From Pumilibacter muris (lineage in GTDB: Bacteria; Bacillota; Clostridia; Christensenellales; Pumilibacteraceae), in the NCBI RefSeq assembly GCF_943193045.1, contig NZ_CALPCN010000006.1, positions 62,001 through 126,000 of the forward strand: a stretch of 64,000 nt of DNA. Reading direction: 5' to 3'. Position 1 is the first letter of the stretch, and every line of letters begins with the position of its first letter. The notes under the pieces are model-generated. The model did no database searches and had not been told where the DNA came from. It saw only the letters and a list, made by a program, of their open reading frames with translations. Shown piece after piece: positions 15,622 to 22,900 of the stretch. The translations under genes and the position numbers were made by a program.

Positions 15622-15806
15622 AATCGCACCTCCCGAATTTATACCTTAATTTTAGCATATCGGAAAAGAAATAGCTACGTCTTGTTTCTAATATCTAATT
15701 ACTAAATATGTTCATTTGTTAAGCATTGGTATAATTGTAACATAAACCCATACAAATTTCAAGGATATTAAGACTTTTTTATGGTGACATCGCAAAGTAA
15801 ACAAAT

Positions 15807-15852
15807 AAAAATAGCTCAAACACTAACTAAAAGTTGGTTTGAGCTATTTTTG
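15807..15852. terminator. Terminator downstream of tRNA-Arg (and upstream boundary of the HTH operon)
   Basis: AAAATAGCTCAAAC pairs with GTTTGAGCTATTTT (14 bp, partly extended inside the loop). It directly follows the 3' end of the minus-strand tRNA-Arg. A and T runs flank both sides. Confidence 0.8.
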
Positions 15853-15853
15853 C

Positions 15854-15929
15854 TGGTGCGTCTGCCGAGGCTCGAACTCGGAACATCGCCGTCGGAGGGC
15901 GACGTTTTATCCAATTAGACTACAGGCGC
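15854..15929 (-). tRNA. tRNA-Arg (anticodon CCG)
   Basis: The minus strand folds as a 76-nt cloverleaf: acceptor GCGCCTG/CAGACGC with a C4-A69 mismatch, D-arm with a C12-A23 mismatch, anticodon stem TCGCC/GGCGA with loop CTCCGAC (anticodon CCG), T-arm CCGAG-TTCGAGC-CTCGG, and an encoded CCA end. Two stem mismatches are unusual for a sole chromosomal copy and may mean an island-borne gene. Confidence 0.85.
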
Positions 15930-15966
15930 AGATTATTTTCGCGGAGAGCTTGTAAGCTATGTGGTA

Positions 15967-15990
15967 GGGTGTAATTTTGGGTGTAATTTT
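15967..15990. repeat. Two adjacent 12-bp direct repeats (GGGTGTAATTTT)
   Basis: Perfect tandem copies at 15967-15978 and 15979-15990; a partial, inverted relative (AATTACCCACACCC) lies at 16020-16033. Repeats of this size beside a tRNA-located core are typical of integrase arm-binding sites. Confidence 0.8.
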
Positions 15991-16009
15991 TTTATGCATT
16001 GTGGTTTTG

Positions 16010-16059
16010 TTTCCGAAAGAATTACCCACACCCACAATATATAGTAATTTTTTCGGAAA
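16010..16059. repeat. 16-bp inverted repeat next to the tRNA fragment
   Basis: TTTCCGAAAGAATTAC (16010-16025) and GTAATTTTTTCGGAAA (16044-16059) are complementary with one mismatch. This lies between the intact tRNA-Arg and the tRNA 5' half and is likely part of an element end. Confidence 0.75.
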
Positions 16060-16080
16060 ATGCCCGCGTAGCCGTTGAAA

Positions 16081-16119
16081 GTCGGAGGCTGTTACTCTAT
16101 CCGGTTGCGCTACGGACAC
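16081..16119 (-). pseudogene. 5' half of a second tRNA-Arg(CCG), broken at the anticodon loop
   Basis: The minus strand from 16119 reads a tRNA 5' half: acceptor GTGTCCG, TA, D-arm around AACCGGATA, anticodon-stem 5' strand ACAGC and loop CTCCGAC (anticodon CCG). After the loop, the expected complementary GCTGT and T-arm are missing; unrelated sequence follows. A good promoter precedes it. It is not a functional tRNA. It is best explained as the chromosomal tRNA split by integration at the 7-nt anticodon loop, whose last base may also be element-derived. Confidence 0.65.
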
Positions 16120-16158
16120 ATTTTTTAATCGCAAAGTTTTCTTTCACTCTGCCAAAGT

Positions 16159-16187
16159 ATTGTATCACGTTGCCGAAAAATAGTCAA
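16159..16187 (-). promoter_or_regulatory. Strong promoter of the broken tRNA-Arg locus
   Basis: On the minus strand: TTGACT (16187-16182), 17-bp spacer, TACAAT (16164-16159). The predicted start, near 16152, is 33 nt before the tRNA fragment. It probably now transcribes through to the intact tRNA-Arg. Confidence 0.8.
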
Positions 16188-16253
16188 GTAACCCGCGCAA
16201 AATACATGCGTTGTATTTAAGCTCAATCAAAAGAAAAACATTTTCGTAAACGC

Positions 16254-16282
16254 TTGCCAAAACAATTCTATTGTGATACAAT
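16254..16282 (+). promoter_or_regulatory. Promoter of tRNA-Ser
   Basis: TTGCCA (16254-16259), 17-bp spacer, extended -10 TGATACAAT (TACAAT 16277-16282), ending 11 nt before the tRNA. Confidence 0.85.
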
Positions 16283-16293
16283 AATACAGCTAT

Positions 16294-16382
16294 GGAGAGG
16301 TATCGAAGTGGTCATAACGGCCCTGACTCGAAATCAGGTAGCGAGAAATCGCTCGTGGGTTCGAATCCCACCCTCTCTGCCA
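16294..16382 (+). tRNA. tRNA-Ser (anticodon CGA)
   Basis: An 89-nt class II tRNA: acceptor GGAGAGG/CCTCTCT, anticodon stem CCTGA/TCAGG with loop CTCGAAA (anticodon CGA), long variable arm AGCGAG-AAAT-CGCTCG, T-arm GTGGG-TTCGAAT-CCCAC, discriminator G and encoded CCA. Confidence 0.96.
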
Positions 16383-16390
16383 ACACTGCA

Positions 16391-16416
16391 AAAGGACGCA
16401 TGACGCGTCCTTTTTT
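16391..16416 (+). terminator. Terminator of tRNA-Ser
   Basis: GGACGC (16394-16399) and GCGTCC (16405-16410), 5-nt loop, then six T, nine bases after the CCA end. Confidence 0.88.
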
Positions 16417-16574
16417 CATATTTTCGTTTTGTTATTATGTTAGGTTTTTACTAAATGAAAATGTGTGGATAAACTTTTTATTGTCAATTTTTGGGGCGGC
16501 GGGGCTCAAATATTTGATAAAGTACGGGCGATATTTGCGGTAAAAAATTTAATTAAAAACTTGCGTTAAAACGG

Positions 16575-16603
16575 TTGCCTTTGCCGTTTTTATATGCTAT
16601 AAT
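16575..16603 (+). promoter_or_regulatory. Promoter of the ABC exporter gene
   Basis: TTGCCT (16575-16580), 17-bp spacer, extended -10 TGCTATAAT (TATAAT 16598-16603), 45 nt before the ATG. Confidence 0.78.
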
Positions 16604-16647
16604 CCACAACATAAAAAACGGGAGTCGGCGCAAAGCCGAAGTCTGAT

Positions 16648-18498
16648 ATGAAAAAGAAAAAGCACCGTTCTCACGACGACGTTAACGAATACGAGTATCT
16701 TTTCCAAGAGAAAGAGGTTAGGGGAAAGAAGAAAAGCCGTTTCTTCGGGAGAATGCTCAAAAAGAATTTTTGGGCTATTCTTTTAAGCTCGATAATTTAC
16801 ATAATTAAGGCGTCGCCGCTGTGGATTACTCCCATTGTTACGTCTAACATTATAAACACCATAACGCGATACATAGGCGGAATTATAACGCGCGACGCCG
16901 TGATACGGAGCGTTGCGATTAACGCCGCCGTTTTCACCGTTATGATGGTGCAGAATATTCCCATGCACATGCTGTGGGCGAAAATCTGTTCTAAAATGTT
17001 TCGCGACAACAGCGCCAACACCCGCAGCGCCGTTGTGCGCAAGCTACAAAGACTGTCTATTACTTTCCATAAAGAAATGGAAACGGGCAAGGTGCAGTCT
17101 AAGTTTTTGCGCGACGTGGAAAACGTGGATATGCTCGTTTCGCACATGAACGACGTGTTGCTTCCCGCCGTTTTCGGCGTTTTGATTTCGGTTGGAATTT
17201 CTCTTTACAAAAGCGGAATCATGACGTTGTTTTTTGTGGTGGTTATCCCCGTTAACGTTTTGCTCGCGCTGCTGTTTCGAAAGAAAATGCGCAAAAATTC
17301 GCGCACTCTGCGCAAAGACAGCGAGGCGGTTGCAAACAAACTCAGCACAATGCTCGAGATGCTCACCGTAACCAAAGCGCACGGTTTGGAAGACAAAGAA
17401 TACAACGACTTTCAAACGGAAATCAAACGTTTGCGTAAAACGGGCGGTTCGCTCGATATGACCAACGCTTATTTCGGCTCGGTGGCTTGGGTGCTCTCAA
17501 ACCTGTTGAGCGGAGTTTGCCTAATGTTTTGCGCGTATCTTGCTTTTGGGAACAAAATCGCGGTTGGCGATATAGTGTTGTATCAATCGCTTTTCGCCTC
17601 GATAAACGGCAACGTGCTTACGCTCATAAACATTATGCCGCAAATGGTGCAGGGCGCGGAATCGGTGCATTCAATATCCGAAATTATGAACGCCGCCGAC
17701 ATAGAGGAAACGCACATAGGCAAAAACATTCCCGAAATTGTGGGCGAGGTGGATTTTAATCACGTCAGCTACCGCTATCCCGATTCCGACAATCACGTTG
17801 TGAAAGATTTCAGCTTGCACGTTAAAGCGGGCGAGTGCATAGCCGTTGTGGGCGGTTCGGGTTCGGGCAAAAGCACCCTTATGAATATGATTATAGGTTT
17901 TTTAAAACCCGAAGCGGGAACCCTTTCGGTAGACGGCAAATCGCTCGGCGAAGTGAATTTGTGCGAATACCGTCATTTTATTTCGGTTGTTCCGCAAAAC
18001 AGCATACTGTTCGCCGGCACAATCCGCGACAATATTACTTACGGCTTAGACGGTTACACCGAAGAGGAACTCAAAAAAGTTGTAGAGCTTGCCAACATAG
18101 AGGAATTTATTAAGGATTTTCCTGCGGGAATAGACACTCAAATAGGCGAGCACGGCGGCAGACTGTCGGGCGGGCAAAAACAGCGCATAACAATCGCCCG
18201 AGCGCTTATTCGCAATCCGCGAATACTTATTCTCGACGAAGCGACTTCGGCGCTCGACAATATTTCGGAATATCATGTTCAAAAGGCGATTTCAAGCCTT
18301 ATTAAAGGCCGCACCACGTTTATAGTTGCGCACAGGCTTTCCACCATACGCGACGCCGACCGTATAGTGGTTATGGAAAACGGCGAGGCTGTGGAAATCG
18401 GAACTTACGACGAGCTTATGGAAAAGCGCGGAAAGTTTTACGAATTGAAAAATCTTAACGACATAAGCTACCGCGAGGCGGCTGCCGCTTTGGCATAA
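16648..18498 (+). CDS. ABC exporter half-transporter (fused membrane and ATPase domains)
   Basis: The 616-residue protein has a basic cytoplasmic N-terminus (KKKKHRSHDD, 1-40), six expected transmembrane segments across about 45-330 (ABC_membrane type) and a C-terminal nucleotide-binding domain. ATPase motifs are Walker A GGSGSGKST (about 400), Q-loop VVPQNS, signature LSGGQKQR (about 506), Walker B ILILDEATSAL (about 523) and H-loop VAHRLST. Half-transporters of this class dimerise and export drugs, lipids or peptides; the substrate cannot be told. No obvious RBS is seen; a small hairpin (CGGC-GCAAA-GCCG) precedes the ATG. It stands alone in the locus. Confidence 0.93.
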   Translation: MKKKKHRSHDDVNEYEYLFQEKEVRGKKKSRFFGRMLKKNFWAILLSSIIYIIKASPLWITPIVTSNIINTITRYIGGIITRDAVIRSVAINAAVFTVMMVQNIPMHMLWAKICSKMFRDNSANTRSAVVRKLQRLSITFHKEMETGKVQSKFLRDVENVDMLVSHMNDVLLPAVFGVLISVGISLYKSGIMTLFFVVVIPVNVLLALLFRKKMRKNSRTLRKDSEAVANKLSTMLEMLTVTKAHGLEDKEYNDFQTEIKRLRKTGGSLDMTNAYFGSVAWVLSNLLSGVCLMFCAYLAFGNKIAVGDIVLYQSLFASINGNVLTLINIMPQMVQGAESVHSISEIMNAADIEETHIGKNIPEIVGEVDFNHVSYRYPDSDNHVVKDFSLHVKAGECIAVVGGSGSGKSTLMNMIIGFLKPEAGTLSVDGKSLGEVNLCEYRHFISVVPQNSILFAGTIRDNITYGLDGYTEEELKKVVELANIEEFIKDFPAGIDTQIGEHGGRLSGGQKQRITIARALIRNPRILILDEATSALDNISEYHVQKAISSLIKGRTTFIVAHRLSTIRDADRIVVMENGEAVEIGTYDELMEKRGKFYELKNLNDISYREAAAALA

Positions 18499-18573
18499 AA
18501 TACGGGATTTTAAAAGGCGAAAAAAATTTTTTGAAAAAAATAAAAAAATTTTTAAAAAACCGCGTAAAAATGC

Positions 18574-18602
18574 TTGACGAATTTTTGTTTATATAATATA
18601 AT
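18574..18602 (+). promoter_or_regulatory. Promoter of the structured leader and small protein
   Basis: TTGACG (18574-18579), 17-bp spacer, TATAAT (18597-18602); another TATAAT overlaps at 18592. Confidence 0.85.
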
Positions 18603-18607
18603 AAGGG

Positions 18608-18747
18608 TGTAATCAAGGTTGAGCAACGAAAACGTTGCCGAACGAAACCGCGATTACATTAAATAGCTCATCATTTTCCCCCTTATCATATAGCGGTGCG
18701 GTCGATTGTAACAATCGGCCGTTTCGCATTTTATGCGGAGTTTTTTT
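18608..18747 (+). ncRNA. Structured 5' leader ending in an intrinsic terminator
   Basis: Nested helices TGTAATC/GATTACA (18608-18614/18652-18658), GGTT/AACC and GCAACG/CGTTGC (18623-18628/18633-18638) form one compact domain. A second hairpin is GGTCGATT/AATCGGCC (18700-18720). A terminator-like CGCAT/ATGCG stem followed by GAG and seven T (18725-18747) lies just before the RBS of the next gene. The layout resembles a riboswitch or attenuator, but I could not match it to a known class. Confidence 0.55.
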
Positions 18748-18761
18748 AGGAGAACAGCCTA

Positions 18762-19049
18762 ATGCTTGAAACAAGCGGACTTATGGTAACCGAAAACAAC
18801 GACGGAACGGTTATTCTTGAAATTGTGGATTATAACGTTTCTGAGTTCGGCGGCTCCGACTATGAATTAAGATATGCCTTAAATTGCGATGAGGCGAAAA
18901 AACTGAGAAGGCTATTAAAACAAAAGCATAAAGGCACGCTCGAAAAAATGCTTGTTGCCGAGTTCGGTAAAGAATTTAATTTGCGCGAGTTTGAAAAAAT
19001 GTGCGCGGAGAACGATATAAAATACAAGCGGACGAGTTGGAGGGGATAA
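18762..19049 (+). CDS. Small unknown cytosolic protein behind a structured leader
   Basis: A 95-residue protein with ATG 18762 preceded by AGGAGA. The N-terminal half is beta-strand-like and acidic (DGTVILEIVDYNVSEFGGSDYE); the C-terminal half is a charged helix pair (DEAKKLRRLLKQKHKGTLEKML). No family is recognised. Expression is probably controlled by the structured leader, whose terminator-like hairpin ends about 14 nt before the start codon. Confidence 0.72.
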   Translation: MLETSGLMVTENNDGTVILEIVDYNVSEFGGSDYELRYALNCDEAKKLRRLLKQKHKGTLEKMLVAEFGKEFNLREFEKMCAENDIKYKRTSWRG

Positions 19050-19059
19050 AAACAAACAC

Positions 19060-19137
19060 CAGCCTTTTGGTCGCAAAAGGCTTCGGCGAAAACGATAAAA
19101 GGGGCGGGACACTTTTCGATTGTGTCCCGCCCCTTTT
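19060..19137 (+). terminator. Double hairpin terminator after the small protein gene
   Basis: GCCTTTTG/CAAAAGGC (8 bp) is followed by AAAAGGGGCGGGACAC paired with GTGTCCCGCCCCTTTT (16-bp perfect stem, 19097-19137), ending in TTTT. The long stem can terminate in both directions. Confidence 0.88.
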
Positions 19138-19254
19138 AAAACCCCACCCCGCAACGAAAAAGGCTGCGCCTTTTATGGCTTTTTATAAGTTGTATTATTG
19201 CTATTCCTTTTTATATTCAACAATAATATAATTCTTTTTTGATAGCCGAAACAA

Positions 19255-19599
19255 CTATTTATTTATGTGTTTTACGATTTGCAAAATAGTGTCAACTTCT
19301 TCGTAGTTTAAATCTTTACAAAGCTTAAGCAATTCCGAAAGATTAGCGGCAACGTGTTCGCCGGAAGTTTCGGAAAAAAACTGCGCCAAAGTAATATTAA
19401 ACGCTTCGCATATTTTTGTTATATTAGTTAATGAGGGGCGCTTTTTATTGTGATACCACTCGTATATTGTTGCGGCTGATATATCCGCTTGTTGCGAAAG
19501 TTCGAATATAGACCATTTTCTTTTAGTAAGATAATAGTTTATTTTTTCTTTGTATAAACGATTGTCGATTTTATCGTTGTTTTTCGATTGAACTGCCAT
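19255..19599 (-). CDS. Small XRE-family transcriptional regulator
   Basis: A 114-residue protein. Residues 20-75 form an HTH_3 domain (RKWSIFELSQQADISAATIYEW, with NITKICEAFNITLAQFF as the last helices). The remaining C-terminus is a short helical tail (NYEEVDTILQIVKHI) that may dimerise. It is transcribed away from the large lipoprotein gene. No SD is obvious; the ATG is followed by MAVQSKNNDK. Target unknown. Confidence 0.85.
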   Translation of the reverse strand: MAVQSKNNDKIDNRLYKEKINYYLTKRKWSIFELSQQADISAATIYEWYHNKKRPSLTNITKICEAFNITLAQFFSETSGEHVAANLSELLKLCKDLNYEEVDTILQIVKHINK

Positions 19600-19688
19600 T
19601 CGTTTTCATTATACTCTTTTTCAAGTGTTTTCTTATATTATAATGGAAAAATCAAACAAAAACATGCGGGTGACGTAAACCTACGCCC

Positions 19689-19787
19689 TGTCATTGCGAG
19701 GAACGAACGCAGTGAGCGACGCGGCAATCTTTGTTGCGTTTTTCGCTTCACGTTGGGGATTGTTTCGCTGCGCTCGCAACGACAGTT
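19689..19787. repeat. Dispersed intergenic repeat, copy 1 (two inverted arms)
   Basis: The left arm starts TGTCATTGCGAGGA and passes through GACGCGGCAATCTTT; the right arm is an inverted relative ending TGCGCTCGCAACGACA. The same unit occurs at 27203-27264, 28804-28839 and 50321-50353, always between genes. No transposase is nearby; it looks like a REP-like or MITE-like family. Confidence 0.75.
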
Positions 19788-19820
19788 TGTTAAGAAAATA
19801 ATATATATCTAACCTTTTAC

Positions 19821-19849
19821 TTGACACAATGTGTTGCGTATGATAAACT
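19821..19849 (+). promoter_or_regulatory. Promoter of the 1696-residue lipoprotein gene
   Basis: TTGACA (19821-19826), 17-bp spacer, TAAACT (19844-19849). The leader holds an imperfect hairpin (19871-19883/19891-19903) just before the RBS GGGAGG. Confidence 0.78.
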
Positions 19850-19933
19850 ATAAAAAATTATGTAAAGACAGCGACGTCATAACTTTATTTGTTGTGGCGT
19901 CGTTATGTTTTAATTCGGGAGGCTTTAATATAC

Positions 19934-22900
19934 ATGAAAAAAACGGTTAAAAAACTTGTCGGCGTTTTTGCGCTCGCGCTCGTATTTTTGTGCTTTGGCG
20001 TTTTTGCACTCGCGTGCGGCGACAAAGGTAAAAAGGGCGAGGAGACGCGCACGCCCGCAACGATAACGTTCGTTGAGGGAATAGACGACGAAATTACGCA
20101 ATTTACGCGAGCGGCGTTTGTGGGCGATTCGCTTTCCGAGCTTATAAAAGAAATCGAACCCAAAGCTATGGAGCAACTTGCGTTCGGCGGTTGGTTTAAC
20201 GGCAATAGCGTTGTGGGCGGTTCCGACACCGTGCCGCAGGGCGGTTGCACGCTTAAAGCTAAGTATTACGCGTCGTATACGGCGAAAATTTACACGCAAA
20301 ACGTTGACGGCGAATACGAGGGCAAAGACGAGCAGGGGCGCGGGTGGTACGGCGAGCCGTTTTCGTATGAGCAAGTGCCCGAGCATTTTTCTTTGTCGGA
20401 AAAACCTAACGGCAATTACGAGGAGAGCAAAACTCAAAGCGACAAATTAGGCAAAGGCGAAAGCTTTGTTGTGTATTTGGCGCGCGATAAACACACCGTT
20501 AAGTATACATATAATGCGCCCGAGCAATTGGGAGCGCAAAACCAAACGGTTAGCGAAACGTATTATTACGGTAAAGAAATAGAACTTAAAGCCGAGAGCG
20601 AACTCGGGCTTTCTTCGAATTTCCGTTTGGCAGGTTGGGCGAATACCGAAAGCGGCGCCGCAGAGTTTTTCGGCGGCGAAGCGTTTACCGTAACGCAAGA
20701 TTCGGAGTTATACGGCAAATGGGATAATGCGATTTCCGACTTGCTCGGCGGCTCAGATTATATTTTCCGTTCGTCGCACGGCGAAGAGAGCAACGCGGTT
20801 TATTTGCGTCGCAACGGTTTACAAGACAAGCTCGGAACGTTAAGCGATACGAATGTGTTCGCATTTTCCGAAAGCGGCGAAGTTGTTCTCGACGGGAAAA
20901 TCGTGGGAAATTCGTTCTATTATTATAAAGACACGCTTGAAAATACTTATAGTGCTTTCGACGGCACTGACTCCACAATGGAGCTTGCCGCGCACGGAGC
21001 GGCAACGTATACTCCGAGCGAAGGCGCCGCGTCGAACGGCTCTTACGAGTTGAACGTTCAAACGGGCGATTATACGTTCGTACCCGTCGGGGGGGGGAAC
21101 TCGTTTTCGTTTATTCTTGTTGAGAAAAACGGTGTTTTAACTTTCCGCACAGCATCGGAGGAAGCGGGTTATTACGCTTATAAAACGGGCGAAGCTACTT
21201 TCGATTACGATTTGATTTATTTCGACGGTTTGGGAAAAGCTCAATACATATCCGAACCCGAAAAAGAGGGAGAACCTCTTGAAATAATAAACGGCGTATA
21301 CGAATGCGAGGACGCCGCGACGCAAACGTATTCGCTTACGTTCAATAACGGCATTAACTCTCTTAAAAGTTTTATTCGTTTGTCCGAGCAGTCGGGCACG
21401 CTCGGCGACTACGCGCTTAAAGGCGTTTACACGGTAGGCGACGACTATGCGGGAACATACGGCGACAGTTGGAATTCGTTCACGTTAGACGGCTTCGGCG
21501 GTTATTCCGAATTGACTTATGCGGGCGGCAAAAAGACGGGAACTTACACAATAGAAAGTTTCGAATCGTGGCACGCGTTGAGCGGCAACACCATATACGA
21601 GGTTACCGAGCATTATGTTCGCGTTACAATGGACGGTAAAGACGATACTTTATTGTATTTTGCCGAAGACCTTAACGGCATGGAGGCTGTCGAAATAAAC
21701 GCGCAGGCTTTCGGGCGGTTTGATTTTACCAATACTCTATTTGTGAATGGCGCCGTTTATAACGACGGCGTAAATTCCGACGCATTTATAACTGTTACGC
21801 GCACTTCGCAAGGCGGGCTGTACGGAACCGTGTGGGTTGGCGTATATAACGAAGAATATAAGGTTTGGGTGTATCAAATACTTGCCGAAGCGAACGTTAG
21901 TTTCAGTTTTTCGGGCAATTCGCTAAACGACGTGGGCAATTCCGTGAAAATCGATTTCACGCTCGATACCGAAAACAACACCGCCACACGCGTTGGCGAT
22001 TCGCAAGTGTTTGCCGACGACGCAAACGGCAAATTAGAGCTCGGGCTCGACGGAAAGGCTGTGTTTACTCCTGCGGGCGGCACTGCGCAACAGGTGCAGT
22101 ATTCGGTTGAGGAAGGGCTTGTTTACGTTTATACTTTCACAATGTCGGAAAACGTTACCCGCAGTTTCGTGTTGGAAAGCGGAAGTAACGGAAGCGTAAA
22201 CGTTAAAGAGGTGTTGCCCTCAGACGTATACGACGTGGCTTACGCATCGGAAGAGCGCAAAAACGTTTACACCGCAAGAATTATTCGTTTAACCGAAGAA
22301 ACGGCTGTGCTCGGCATTTTGCTCGACGACGGTTCGTATTATTATTGCTACGGCGGCACGTTTAAAGAAAGCCCCTCAGTGCAAGGCGAATACGGGTTTA
22401 TTGCGAGCAATTCCGCTTTGCCCTCTACGGGTTATGACGACGTTTACGCCGAATACGGTTGGTTTTTATGCAAGTTCGGCGAAAAAGACGGTAAACAGGT
22501 GTTCTATCAATACGACGAAGCTTTCGACATTACTTGCGACGTCGGCAGGTTTGAAACCGACGGCTACGGAATAGCCGTATTTACTCCCGCTACGGGCGAA
22601 GTTATAACGGGCACCTATGTTTTTGAAGGCAATATAGTTTATTTGAGCGGCGAAAACGGCAAAGATTACGTTATTCGCGTTATAGACCTCGAACATTTCG
22701 AAATTGTTCCTGCGGTTGGAACCGCCTACGGTTTTTATTATTCGGTAGCCGAAGAGAATGCCTACGAAATTTTCCTCGACGGTATGGGCACAGTGCTGTT
22801 GTATAACGGAAATAACGTGAGGTGGGGCGTTTATGCGCCTACGAGCAACGCGCAATACGAGGAATACGAACTTACGTTCCCGAGCGCCGACGACGAAAAC

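Noticed and set aside
16081-16119. Treating the tRNA-like sequence as a functional tRNA gene
   Set aside because: The 3' strand of the anticodon stem and the T-arm are absent; only the 5' half remains.
19871-19910. Hairpin before the 1696-residue lipoprotein gene as a terminator
   Set aside because: The stem relies on several wobble pairs and lacks a proper T run; recorded only as a leader hairpin.
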